From CAXXIC01 sp049315325 (GTDB taxonomy: Bacteria; Bacteroidota; Bacteroidia; Bacteroidales; UBA7332): a stretch of DNA of 64,000 nucleotides. The DNA is taken from positions 62,001 to 126,000 of the forward strand of contig JBMOKJ010000004.1 of NCBI GenBank assembly GCA_049315325.1, in the 5' to 3' direction. Position 1 is the stretch's first letter. Every line of letters starts with the position of its first letter. A program made the position numbers and the translations under genes. Shown in pieces: positions 53,701 through 62,106 of the stretch. The notes beneath the pieces were generated by a model. It was given only the letters and a program-made list of their open reading frames with translations. It had not been told where the DNA came from and made no database searches.

Positions 53701-54278
53701 GCATCAGGCTGAATATCTGTTGATATGAGAATATTATTGTTGTTGAAATTTTTGCCATTTCCACCTAAATTAAGACCAGATGTTTGCTGAGTCCCTTGCC
53801 AGCTGTTTAAGCCTACTGTAGAATAAGAGGTATAGCGAGCGCTGGTGTTGTCGCGACTTCCGAAAAAGGAAAACTTATATGCATTATGAATGTTTAGGCC
53901 TCTTAGTTTTAATGTTCCGGATGTTTGTGTAAAGATGAAATCTTGAGTGGCAGTATTGATTGCCAATTCTCCTAATTTACCAATCTCGGGTGATAATAAA
54001 CCTCCACTTTGAATGCCGTTGAGTGCGAAGCCTTGTTGTGAGACTACTAATTGAAAATTACTTGACAAATTGTTGTTGTTTGCCAAAGAAGTTGTTGAGC
54101 CTACTGTGGTGATATTATTCCAATAGTTGTTATTTATGTCAGGATTTATGGTTATATTACCATTCGTTAAATCATTTGGCCCAAAATCAATATATAAAGT
54201 TTGAGTAACTTGAGCAGAAACTGCGAAATAACAATTTAGAAAAAGTATAATTATTGATTTCTTTCTTATAGTAGTCAT
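50721..54278 (-). CDS. Large T9SS-exported protein: duplicated beta modules, BIG2, SGNH esterase, LamG
   Basis: About 1185 residues. After a signal peptide (ending FAVSAQ) come two copies of a module that opens FGPND-x-TNGN-x-T-x-NPD-x-N-x-NYWNNI, each followed by a bacterial Ig-like (BIG2) domain with WSVDNPSIATISATGEL / WSVSDSTIASINNYGLL. Next is an SGNH hydrolase (ITIMGSSVAFGYGA with Ser near residue 730 of the longest frame, IGGNNTLN, NAHPNDAGHAELF). A LamG-like domain (about 930-1060) and a T9SS sorting domain (last 80 residues) follow. It is probably a surface glycan esterase with carbohydrate-binding parts. The ATG at 54278 is chosen over the one at 54329 because it gives a standard signal peptide. 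Confidence 0.85.
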   Translation of the reverse strand: MTTIRKKSIIILFLNCYFAVSAQVTQTLYIDFGPNDLTNGNITINPDINNNYWNNITTVGSTTSLANNNNLSSNFQLVVSQQGFALNGIQSGGLLSPEIGKLGELAINTATQDFIFTQTSGTLKLRGLNIHNAYKFSFFGSRDNTSARYTSYSTVGLNSWQGTQQTSGLNLGGNGKNFNNNNILISTDIQPDATGQIEITVAAGSGGYAYLNMMKIEEVSLVDITSVSINGYDLNNTEEKEQLSINLNPQIASTRPVIWSVDNPSIATISATGELKAKQNGIVTITASIPQNGDTIKANKKINISNQLMSESVDQKFLFDFGPNDATNGNATLNPDLNGNYWNNISSTGIGSKYNLINTSNQLSNYSLTVLSNFFAVGILNGGLLNPEASKLDELAIPTATQDYFATNPNTIGKLKISGLNVLKGYRFSLFGSRENTDIKKTKFTLTGKTKTSGILQTSGVDLGGIGKNINNNSLFISEIISPNSNGEIQIEVTGLLGSYGFLNFMRMKEITIFNATAIKIEGENIQNSDGISKMNAIISPANATPQSIIWSVSDSTIASINNYGLLTAKSNGLITVLAKTITLAGDTLKNSKVISISNQFNDLYISGSAVTNADIQSKALKMNPTKNETGIIHGLFELSTTFNNSGTFKFYTSQTDQTSPVYGGSSTHGFLELNGSGISSPQPGEFLVRVNLQNFSYKTYGVDPSKITIMGSSVAFGYGATAYQGWCYKFGQLLKQRFNSNIGANWNTSNISIGGNNTLNILKRWDYDLLEDNSKYVIYSLSFVNEGLVGGGQPIFDQFKNNMVLLIDKARSVGKIPVVNNCYAANDYDSISYQYIKKMNLIIHQYDVPSINFLGALDNGYGKIAAGYNFDNAHPNDAGHAELFYTLVPSLFDALQGGKTKSPVKISGTYLTMSKAVNTERFAFIPDNTIHSFTTVFDIRTNLNGTISTFKQDNTIGSLLIENTGNIAYISPNGGTIKSQIAANDGNWHKITLTHYYAKGATMLYLDSILIGTVNEKLIAQTFFLNDKNAPDLIDYRDWMFYRSGMNNNEITALCRGLMLKSSLELYAPLDGLSVLSKDTLINLARSTNAIKRMDLETSVNKQFSDKTVKICPNLVTDKLHFINFAVQTEYLCSIFGTDGKLIFSNKPILNGELDVSHLAPNEYRIMIINKLTKTKTFTGFVKK

Positions 54279-54404
54279 AGTTTTAAAACACATTATATAA
54301 GTTATAATAAAAAGATGGAGTGAATACAAGTTATTTTTCGGGTCAATATTTATTTGAAATCCAATGAAATGTCCGTATAGTTATTAAAATAATCAAATAG
54401 TAGT

Positions 54405-55532
54405 TTAATTATTTTGCATTAATATTGAGTCAAACATACATTCATATTCAGATTTTATAATACTATCTTTTAAGTTTGAATTTATGAAATTACTAAGATT
54501 TAGTTTTATATAATCAAGATTTTCATTATTATTTTCAATAACATATATAAATTTTTCATATAAGCTTTGAACGTCACCATCTTTAAATAAAAATCCATTT
54601 ATATTATCTTCAATATACTCAGAAAATCCCTCTAAATTTGATGCGATAGGAGGTATGCCGTAATTATAAGCAATCATTAATGGTCCACTTTGGGTTACAT
54701 CGCGATAAGGTAAAACTATATAGTCAGCCAAATTGAATAAATCAGCAATTTCATTATTTCCAATTATTCTTATTTTAAGATTGAAAACTGATTTATCGAA
54801 AATTTTATTTTCATAGATAGACCAATCTTTTCCAAACCCAGCGATAGTCATTTCGAATCTACCTTTATGTGTTATTGTTAGTTTATTTATTGCATCTATA
54901 AGTAAATCTATGCCTTTGTTGGATCTTAAAGTGCCAAAGAATAGAAAATTAACCTTTTCTGATTTCTCTGAAATATCAGATGATGGACTTCCGAAATCTT
55001 TTAAAAGCTGCGGGATTTGAAAAGTTTTTTTATTTTTTGATTTATATTTATTTGTAAAATAATTTTGTTGTGTTTTACTAAAAATATGAAAATTTTCAAA
55101 TAGGTTTACTCTTGTATCAATTACATATTGATATTTTTTCGAAAAACCCAAGTGAGGTATTACATCATGTATTGCGAAAATTATTTTTTTACCACCAAAA
55201 ATTAGTTTAGCCAAAATAGAAAAATAAGGATCAATCTCAGCATCTATATATAACAAATCAATATTGTGAGATTTTGCGCGTAATAAAATATTCAATAATT
55301 GAAAAAATGTAAATATTGATGAAAGTCTATATCTTAGCTTGTGTATATGAATGTGTATTATGGAGTTAGTTATTGAATTCTTGATTATCGAATCCCAATT
55401 ATTTATTTTTGCTCCTTTGGGAAGTATAACATACCAATGAATTAAGTATTTATTATCATTCTCTAAACATTTTATGATTGGCAAATCTGTATCAAGATAA
55501 CAATCAGAAGTTACCCATGCAATTTTCTTCAT
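54405..55532 (-). CDS. Glycosyltransferase, GT4 type
   Basis: A 375-residue GT-B glycosyltransferase encoded in very AT-rich DNA. The donor domain has VNFLFFGTLRSNKGIDLLIDAINKL, DYIVLPYRDVTQSGPLMIAYNYGIPPIASNLEGFSEYIE. The acceptor domain has IDLLYIDAEIDPYFSIL and IFAIHDVIPHLG. Acceptor and sugar are unknown. It lies downstream of the heptose genes and may transfer the heptose. Confidence 0.86.
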   Translation of the reverse strand: MKKIAWVTSDCYLDTDLPIIKCLENDNKYLIHWYVILPKGAKINNWDSIIKNSITNSIIHIHIHKLRYRLSSIFTFFQLLNILLRAKSHNIDLLYIDAEIDPYFSILAKLIFGGKKIIFAIHDVIPHLGFSKKYQYVIDTRVNLFENFHIFSKTQQNYFTNKYKSKNKKTFQIPQLLKDFGSPSSDISEKSEKVNFLFFGTLRSNKGIDLLIDAINKLTITHKGRFEMTIAGFGKDWSIYENKIFDKSVFNLKIRIIGNNEIADLFNLADYIVLPYRDVTQSGPLMIAYNYGIPPIASNLEGFSEYIEDNINGFLFKDGDVQSLYEKFIYVIENNNENLDYIKLNLSNFINSNLKDSIIKSEYECMFDSILMQNN

Positions 55533-55555
55533 AACTAACGAAATATTTTAAGTAA

Positions 55556-56032
55556 TTATATTTTCTTTTTTAAAAGAAAAGTTTTCATTCCTGCATTTTT
55601 TCCAAAATCAATATCCGATTGAGAGTCGCCTACCATAATTGATTTACTAAAATCAATTTCTGGAAAGTCTGCTTTTGCTTGTAACGCCATTCCAATGTTT
55701 GGCTTTCTATTTGGACTATCGTTGTTTGTATCGGTACAATAATATATTTTGTCTATTCTACCACCTATTTCCCTGATTTTTGTAGTCATTTTAGAATGGA
55801 TATCAATTAGATTTGCTTCAGTCATCACTCCTTTGCCCACACCTCTTTGATTGGTGACAACTATGATACGTTTGAATTTCTTATTCAATAATGGAAATAA
55901 TTCGACTATTTCAGGGAGAAATTCAAATTCATCCCACGATTTCACATAATCATCGGGTCGATGTCGATTGATCACTCCATCACGGTCTAAAAACAATGTG
56001 TCGCAATCTTCAATATCTAATATTTCACTCAT
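55556..56032 (-). CDS. gmhB: D,D-heptose 1,7-bisphosphate phosphatase (HAD-IIIA)
   Basis: A 158-residue HAD phosphatase: DTLFLDRDGVINRHRPDDYV (nucleophile and acid DxD), RIIVVTNQRGVGKG (motif II Thr), and MVGDSQSDIDFGKNAGMKTFLL (motif IV). GmhB-type enzymes remove the C7 phosphate of D-glycero-D-manno-heptose 1,7-bisphosphate. The zinc-loop cysteines of the enterobacterial enzyme are not seen, as in shorter variants. The start codon directly abuts the hddC stop, and the three other pathway genes are adjacent, which makes the assignment firm. Confidence 0.9.
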   Translation of the reverse strand: MSEILDIEDCDTLFLDRDGVINRHRPDDYVKSWDEFEFLPEIVELFPLLNKKFKRIIVVTNQRGVGKGVMTEANLIDIHSKMTTKIREIGGRIDKIYYCTDTNNDSPNRKPNIGMALQAKADFPEIDFSKSIMVGDSQSDIDFGKNAGMKTFLLKKKI

Positions 56033-56728
56033 TCAATACAGTTCTTTAAAATCGATGTTCGCTTTCGTAAAATCAGTTGGTATTCCGATATCTATAAAAT
56101 AGCCATCACTTACATATCCCGACATCATTACACGCTTATTTTGGCTTTGCAGTACTGCAGTTTCAAACGAAAATTTAGCAGGCAGTTTGTCCATCAAATC
56201 ACTTTTCTTATTAATCAAATAAGTACCTCCGTTGATGTATCCTTCTGTGCAATATTCTTTTTCCTGAAATGCTGTTATTCGACTGTCAGCATTCACCTTT
56301 ACAGTACCATAGCGGTCAAAGTTAGTCATTTTTTTTAATGCAATAGAAAGATCTGATGTGTGATCAGCATGATTTTCGAACATCTCCTTTAGATTAACAT
56401 CAAAGAATGTATCTCCATTCATGATGAAAACTTGTTCTTCTTTAGATTTTTCTAATGCAAGTTTTATTGCACCGCCAGTACCTAGCGGCTCTTGTTCGAT
56501 GGCAAAAGAGACAGTAAAACTCCAATCATTTTGCATCACCCACTCTTCGATTACTTCGTGCTTGAATCCTAGAGATAAGATTACATGCGTGCAACCGTTT
56601 TTTTGAAGGTAATGAAAGATATAGTACAAAAAAGGTTGACCTGCAACGGGCGCCATACACTTAGGTAAATCGCTTACCACACTGCGTAAGCGAGTGCCTA
56701 AGCCCCCTGCTAAAACAATACATTCCAT
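56033..56728 (-). CDS. hddC: D-glycero-alpha-D-manno-heptose 1-phosphate guanylyltransferase
   Basis: A 231-residue nucleotidyltransferase with the signature CIVLAGGLGTRLRSVVSDLPKCMAPVAGQPFLYYI and the metal-binding D in FIMNGDTFFDV. In this gene set it would activate heptose-1-phosphate with GTP, giving GDP-D-glycero-alpha-D-manno-heptose. Hexose-1-phosphate transferases share the motif, so the sugar call rests mainly on its neighbours. It starts one base after gmhA ends. Confidence 0.88.
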   Translation of the reverse strand: MECIVLAGGLGTRLRSVVSDLPKCMAPVAGQPFLYYIFHYLQKNGCTHVILSLGFKHEVIEEWVMQNDWSFTVSFAIEQEPLGTGGAIKLALEKSKEEQVFIMNGDTFFDVNLKEMFENHADHTSDLSIALKKMTNFDRYGTVKVNADSRITAFQEKEYCTEGYINGGTYLINKKSDLMDKLPAKFSFETAVLQSQNKRVMMSGYVSDGYFIDIGIPTDFTKANIDFKELY

Positions 56729-56729
56729 A

Positions 56730-57323
56730 TTACAAGGTAGGTTTATAGGTTGGGAAAATTGCTTCTTCTACCAAACAGCAAATAATATGGCCGATTAAAA
56801 TATGAGCTTCTTGTATACGAGGTGTTTCGAGAGAGGGCACTTTGATACAGATGTCGCACCATTCATCCATTGAACCTATTTTTTCTCCAGTTAATCCAAC
56901 CGTTGTAATGCCTTTCTCCTTGCACATTTTCAGTGCTTCAACCACGTTTTTGGAACTGCTAGAGGTAGATATACCAATGAATACATCACCCTCAACACCG
57001 TTTGCTTGTACTTGTCGAGCAAACAATTTTTCGTAGCCATAATCGTTGCCAATGGCAGTGATTATCGATGTGTCTGTAGTCAAAGCCAGAGAGGCTAATC
57101 CGGGTCTGTCGAAATAGAAACGACTGACAAACTCACCGGCTATATGCTGTGCATCTGCAGCACTGCCTCCGTTGCCTGCTAAAAGTGTTTTTTTTCCTTC
57201 TTCGTAACAAAGAATCACTCTTGAAGCCGCTTTTTGTATTTGCTCCAATAAATATTCATTGGCTAGAATTTTCGATTTTACATCGATAGATTCAGCTATT
57301 TGTGCTATAATAATTTTTCTCAT
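56730..57323 (-). CDS. gmhA: Sedoheptulose 7-phosphate isomerase
   Basis: A SIS-domain isomerase of about 197 residues, converting sedoheptulose 7-phosphate to D-glycero-D-manno-heptose 7-phosphate, the first pathway step. LLAGNGGSAADAQHIAGEFVSRF is the phosphate-binding signature, SLALTTDTSIITAIGNDYGYEKLFARQV follows, GISTSSSSKNVVEAL is the second site, and EAHILIGHIICCLVE holds the catalytic His region. The longest frame overlaps hddA, so the ATG at 57323 (MRKIIIAQIAESIDV) is preferred, 14 bases after the hddA stop. Confidence 0.93.
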   Translation of the reverse strand: MRKIIIAQIAESIDVKSKILANEYLLEQIQKAASRVILCYEEGKKTLLAGNGGSAADAQHIAGEFVSRFYFDRPGLASLALTTDTSIITAIGNDYGYEKLFARQVQANGVEGDVFIGISTSSSSKNVVEALKMCKEKGITTVGLTGEKIGSMDEWCDICIKVPSLETPRIQEAHILIGHIICCLVEEAIFPTYKPTL

Positions 57324-57337
57324 TGATTTGATTTGTT

Positions 57338-58366
57338 TTAGTTGAAAATTTTCCATCCGTGGCATCCACCATCGCTAAACTGAAAATCTACTACATGTCC
57401 GTCGAGTTTACTTAATACATTTACTACGTTTACCTTGTGTATGGGATTGACAATAAACATAATAAACCCACCTCCTCCAGCCCCAGACACTTTACCTGCA
57501 ATAGCGCCTGCCTTTTTTGCGGCTTCAAAAACACTATTTATGCTGTCGTTGGTGATAGAATGTGCCATTTTTTTCTTGTTCTCCCACGCTTCCCCTAATA
57601 TGTCAGCGAATCTCTTAATGTCACCTTTTAAAACAGCTTCTTTCATTTCGAGAGAACTTTGCTTGATCTGGTGCATTGCCTCTATGGCTACCACATTACC
57701 CGAAGATGTATTTTTTGTTTGTTCGTCGATAATAGCTGCTGACGAACGAGAAGCACCTGTATAGTAAAGTATCATAGATGCTTCGAGTTCATCAATTATC
57801 CATCGCTTTACGCGCAGTGGATTTACAATCACCACATCATCAGCTTTGAATTCCATAAAGTTGAATCCGCCAAACGTTGCAGCATATTGGTCTTGTTTAC
57901 CACCACTGAGCTTCAAATCTTTTCGTTCGATATCGTATGCTAAATGAGCAATATCGTATTCGCCCAATGGTAGATTTAGCCATTCAACAAATGCTTTCAA
58001 TATGGCAACAACCATCGTAGAGGAGGAGCCTAAACCGCTACCCGGAGGAGCATCGGAATATGTAGTGATGCTGAATGATAGTGGTTGTAGTTGGTAGTCT
58101 CTTACTATTCGGTTGTAGACCCCTTTGTGTAGGTCGAGAGTGCCATCTATGGGCAATAATAGGCTACTCTGATACTCCTTCGAAATGGCTATATCGGGTG
58201 CATTTAGACTGATAATACTGTCAGTTCTTTCTTCGATAGTGCAGTATGCATACTGGTTGATTGTGGCATTGAGTATCAACCCACCATAAACATCACTATA
58301 GGGTGAAACATCGCTGCCACCGCCTGCTAAACCCAATCTCAATGGTGCTTTACTCCGTATTATCAT
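57338..58366 (-). CDS. hddA: D-glycero-alpha-D-manno-heptose 7-phosphate kinase (GHMP)
   Basis: A 342-residue GHMP kinase. The N-terminal APLRLGLAGGGSDVSPYSDVYGGLILNATI is typical of heptose and fucose kinases of this group, the ATP loop is PPGSGLGSSSTMVVAI, and the C-terminal motif is KVSGAGGGGFIMFIV. It would phosphorylate C1 of heptose 7-phosphate. It is the first of the four-gene heptose set hddA-gmhA-hddC-gmhB, preceded by a glycosyltransferase gene with a 27-base gap. Confidence 0.92.
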   Translation of the reverse strand: MIIRSKAPLRLGLAGGGSDVSPYSDVYGGLILNATINQYAYCTIEERTDSIISLNAPDIAISKEYQSSLLLPIDGTLDLHKGVYNRIVRDYQLQPLSFSITTYSDAPPGSGLGSSSTMVVAILKAFVEWLNLPLGEYDIAHLAYDIERKDLKLSGGKQDQYAATFGGFNFMEFKADDVVIVNPLRVKRWIIDELEASMILYYTGASRSSAAIIDEQTKNTSSGNVVAIEAMHQIKQSSLEMKEAVLKGDIKRFADILGEAWENKKKMAHSITNDSINSVFEAAKKAGAIAGKVSGAGGGGFIMFIVNPIHKVNVVNVLSKLDGHVVDFQFSDGGCHGWKIFN

Positions 58367-58393
58367 ATTTGTTGTTGAAATAAGTTATTATTA

Positions 58394-59533
58394 TTAAGAT
58401 TCAATGGCTTCCACAAAGTTTTGTTTTACCACATCATTTAGCTCGTGGATATATGCGTATGATTTCTGTTTAAATTCGAGTATTAATTTTTTATCTGAAA
58501 TCACTCGTAATATTTGATTAATATATTCTGTTGCTGACATTGCAATTAAAATAGGTGCACGCTCCTTATTGTATATTCCCAATGTATTGTGTGGATGACT
58601 TATCAGAACTTTGCCGAATGATAAAGCTTCAAAAGATTTAATCTTTAATCCAGTACCATCAAAAACAGGGTTGATGCAAATGTTTCCCAATTTATAGAAA
58701 TCAGACAGTTCATCTACTCGACCGTAAAGTGATATGTTTGTATTTTCAATTTTCTTTTTTTCAAGATATGAGCATATACCACCTCCAATGATTATTTTGA
58801 TTTCGGAGTCGATTTTATTAAGTTCGGGGAAAACTTTCTCTATTAAGAAATCAATTCCATCAATGTTGTGCTGATTGGACCCTGAAAGAATCAATAAATT
58901 TTTATTTTCTACATAGTCAGTTTCTGTGACAGGGAAAAAACTATACGTTGTTCTAATTTTCTTCTTGACTAAATAACTGTAGAAAATGGCTTCGTTTTCT
59001 TGGATAGCTAAAATTTCGTCAGCCCTTTCTAATGCTTTTGATTCATTTACAGCATCAACTGAAAACCATTTCAAGCCTGTATGTCTATACTTATTGGTGA
59101 AAACATCATGTGTGTAAAGTAGTTTCTTACTTTCTTTGAATCTGTTTAATGCTTTGCTTAAAAATACGTAATTAACAATTACGCTACTAAATTTATGGTC
59201 TTTCTTTATTTTTTCAATATATCCGTTTAAGCCAAATGGATATATGTCGTCAATGTGAAAGTTCCCTTTTGTATTAAATCTGAATTTTCTATACAGAAAT
59301 TCTACTACCTGATGAGGTTTGTATTTGTTAAAAATGAACAGTTTATCTTTCCAATAATTCTTCATCAATGACTCATCATCTATTTGTTTGTTGTAAGTCG
59401 ATTTTACCCACAAATAGTACACATCGTAATCGAGGGCAGTAAGCATTTCAATATATGAATAAATACATGCCCGATTCCCACTGTCTATAGGAAGTATAGG
59501 TGTTGGTGATATGATAAGAATTTTCTTTTTCAT
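58394..59533 (-). CDS. Glycosyltransferase, GT4-like
   Basis: A 379-residue GT-B protein: ILIISPTPILPIDSGNRACIYSYIEML at the N-terminus (Gly-rich turn), KLLYTHDVFTNKYR in the middle. The donor half has LLILSGSNQHNIDGIDFLIEKVFPEL and INPVFDGTGLKIKSFEALSFGKVLISHPHNTLGI (the E-A-L-S-x-G-K motif). Its sugar and acceptor are unknown. It is part of the core of the locus next to Wzy. Confidence 0.85.
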   Translation of the reverse strand: MKKKILIISPTPILPIDSGNRACIYSYIEMLTALDYDVYYLWVKSTYNKQIDDESLMKNYWKDKLFIFNKYKPHQVVEFLYRKFRFNTKGNFHIDDIYPFGLNGYIEKIKKDHKFSSVIVNYVFLSKALNRFKESKKLLYTHDVFTNKYRHTGLKWFSVDAVNESKALERADEILAIQENEAIFYSYLVKKKIRTTYSFFPVTETDYVENKNLLILSGSNQHNIDGIDFLIEKVFPELNKIDSEIKIIIGGGICSYLEKKKIENTNISLYGRVDELSDFYKLGNICINPVFDGTGLKIKSFEALSFGKVLISHPHNTLGIYNKERAPILIAMSATEYINQILRVISDKKLILEFKQKSYAYIHELNDVVKQNFVEAIES

Positions 59534-59552
59534 CGAAAGTAAAGGAATAATT

Positions 59553-60770
59553 TTATTTGTCCATTATTTTCACTAATAAATTCTTTATTTGAATCTTTTT
59601 TGATTCAACCTGATACAGGTAAAGTACAATGGCTGTAGTCACAACGAATCCGCCATTGTGCAATGCTCGTGTAGTGAGCGACATAATTATCATTGCCCAA
59701 ATGTAGTACTTAAGATACATTTTTTCGTATGGCAAGGGGATTTTTATTGATAAATAGAAAAGATATATATAGCCAACCACAAACAGTATGCCAAACAAAG
59801 TGTATCCACCTATAATCCCTAAATCATCGATAAAATACATTTCATTATCTTTAAGAGATTCTATTTTTTTTCCGTATTCAGATGTAGCAAAGGGTGCTCC
59901 GTTTCCAAGTAAAGATGCTATTGGATTGGGTTGAAGGTGAAATAAAAAATAATCTGCTGCTTGCACTCGAATATAATCGTCCTTCAGTTTAGAGTCTTCT
60001 TGATTAGACTCTCTAATTCCAACAATAATTGGATTGGTCGAATAAGAGTACATGTAATACAACCCGATACACGAAGCAATAGCAATAATACGATAAATCA
60101 GTTTCGATTTCTTTAATAAATGAAATAATGCTATCAATATAAAAGCAAAAATATAGATTCTGGTAGCTTGCATTATCATAGTAGCTACAAAAATACCAAG
60201 AATAATAATGTCCTTTAGCTTAAAGACATTCCCCGTTTTGTTTAGAAAATAAAATAATGCGAAAAATAAAAACCCTTCGCCGGGGAAAACAATGCGAATA
60301 ACTCCTCTCACTTCTGTTAATTCATTCCAATATCCAAACAGTGCCACACTTCCACCTACAAAAGTCTGAACTAGGAAAAGTAAAACATAAAGAAATCCAA
60401 AAAGCAATAAAATAGATTCAACTAAACTAGGCCTTAATTTAGATTTGATAAGGTAGAAAAAAATCAAGAAAGATAAACTAGGTGCTACTGCTTTGATATT
60501 ATCTAATATACTTTGACCCCAAAAATAATAAGATGAGACTAAAGATAATAGAAATGAAATCAATATTATTTTAATTGGGAAAATAAAATTATTACCTTTT
60601 TTCCTGAGATTATTTAAAACAAAAAATAACAAGACAGGCGTTAAAGCAATTTGTAATCTCTGAAACATTAATATAGTTGGTACATATTCAAAAAAACTTG
60701 TATATGTTACCATCAAAAATATTAAACCTGCCGTATAATATGTAATTTTTCTATTTCTAAATATCTGCAT
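59553..60770 (-). CDS. O-antigen polymerase/ligase-like membrane protein (Wzy)
   Basis: A 405-residue protein made almost wholly of hydrophobic segments (about ten to twelve) with one larger outside loop near residues 245-300 (NQEDSKLKDDYIRVQAADYFLFHLQPNPIASLLGNG). This is the shape of Wzy polymerases and WaaL ligases. Next to a flippase, Wzy is more likely. These proteins have little sequence conservation, so the call rests on topology and place. Confidence 0.8.
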   Translation of the reverse strand: MQIFRNRKITYYTAGLIFLMVTYTSFFEYVPTILMFQRLQIALTPVLLFFVLNNLRKKGNNFIFPIKIILISFLLSLVSSYYFWGQSILDNIKAVAPSLSFLIFFYLIKSKLRPSLVESILLLFGFLYVLLFLVQTFVGGSVALFGYWNELTEVRGVIRIVFPGEGFLFFALFYFLNKTGNVFKLKDIIILGIFVATMIMQATRIYIFAFILIALFHLLKKSKLIYRIIAIASCIGLYYMYSYSTNPIIVGIRESNQEDSKLKDDYIRVQAADYFLFHLQPNPIASLLGNGAPFATSEYGKKIESLKDNEMYFIDDLGIIGGYTLFGILFVVGYIYLFYLSIKIPLPYEKMYLKYYIWAMIIMSLTTRALHNGGFVVTTAIVLYLYQVESKKIQIKNLLVKIMDK

Positions 60771-60792
60771 TTTTAATATAGCTTTTATTAAT

Positions 60793-62100
60793 TTAAATCA
60801 CTAGAGATAGTGCGAATAGAACTGATACTACTAACCAAGCAAAAGAACTCCTTTTTTTTAGATAGTTAGTTTTTAAGAAAGTGACCCAAAGTAAAACCAT
60901 AAAGATGGCAAAGGATAATACGTATGCTATTGAAAGACCATATCCACCATATTTACTACCAAACCATAAAAGAGGTGTATTAATAATACTATTAATAATG
61001 GCCATCTTAAATGCTAGTTTTTCTTTATTCATCGCTCCCCATATTGTGCCGATAAGGCTGCAACATCCCATCAAAACCGTATACCATACTTGTATTTTAC
61101 ATATCAGTACAGCACTTAAATATTCACTCGCGAAGAAAATGTTAAATATAGGTTTTAAAATAATTGTAAGAAAAAAAGCTAATATTCCTCCAGTTATAAT
61201 AAAAATAGGTACACTTTTATTTACTAATCTATTAAAACGGTCAGGATCTGATGCCCATATTACGGAAATATTGGGGAATAATGCTGACAATAATACATTT
61301 AATATCATCGAAATAGGAAGGGCGAATTTAGTTGCCAATGAAAAATAGCCAACTTGATCAATGGTGGAGTTTATTTCTAGAAAATTATTGGCTAAATAAT
61401 TTGCCGGTAGAGCTACTAGAACAAGACCCCAATACGGTGAGCTTTCTTTTAGAAGAATTTTATAATTTGAAAAAAAATTAGCTAATTCTAACTTCAAGTT
61501 AAATTTTAATATCAGCTTAACGCCAAGTATTAAAGGTTTTATAGCTGTTGTTGATATGTAAAAAAGAAATAGTAAATTTATGGATATTTCATGTCCTCTT
61601 AACAGCAAAACAATCGTAAGCCAAATTAATGAATAGGCAATACCAGACATTGCAATATTTGCCATTTTTTGTAATCCAATGAAAGCATATTCAGTAATAG
61701 CACTCAAACAGATGACGAAACTACTGATTGAAACTAATAGGACTTGGGTATTAGAAAGAGAACCAAATTTGTAGTTATAGATGTAGTAAATCAGATATAA
61801 AACGAAATTAGATATTAATATAGAAATAACACTTGTTGATATTATTTTATTCTTAAGACTAATATCTCTTGCAATTGTCCGGATAGCAATATTTCGAATA
61901 CCTAAATCAGCAACTGTAGCAAGAAGTAACGATTGTGAAATCATATATGAGAATAGGCCAAAAGACTCAGGTCTGAAAATTTTTGTGACATATATGATTG
62001 CTATCACATTTAATAACTGCATTAATATATTCCCAATCATCAATACTGAAAAATTCTGGAATACTTTATGCGATGTTATTTTTTTTATATTAATTTCCAT
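60793..62100 (-). CDS. Polysaccharide flippase (Wzx, MATE-like)
   Basis: A 435-residue membrane protein with about twelve segments. The N-terminus FSVLMIGNILMQLLNVIAIIYVTKIFRPESFGLFSYMISQSLLLATVADLGIRNIAIRTIARD is the classic start of the oligosaccharide flippase family. It would turn lipid-linked repeat units to the periplasmic side. It lies between Wzy and an acyltransferase in the same direction. Confidence 0.9.
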   Translation of the reverse strand: MEINIKKITSHKVFQNFSVLMIGNILMQLLNVIAIIYVTKIFRPESFGLFSYMISQSLLLATVADLGIRNIAIRTIARDISLKNKIISTSVISILISNFVLYLIYYIYNYKFGSLSNTQVLLVSISSFVICLSAITEYAFIGLQKMANIAMSGIAYSLIWLTIVLLLRGHEISINLLFLFYISTTAIKPLILGVKLILKFNLKLELANFFSNYKILLKESSPYWGLVLVALPANYLANNFLEINSTIDQVGYFSLATKFALPISMILNVLLSALFPNISVIWASDPDRFNRLVNKSVPIFIITGGILAFFLTIILKPIFNIFFASEYLSAVLICKIQVWYTVLMGCCSLIGTIWGAMNKEKLAFKMAIINSIINTPLLWFGSKYGGYGLSIAYVLSFAIFMVLLWVTFLKTNYLKKRSSFAWLVVSVLFALSLVI

Positions 62101-62106
62101 TGATAT

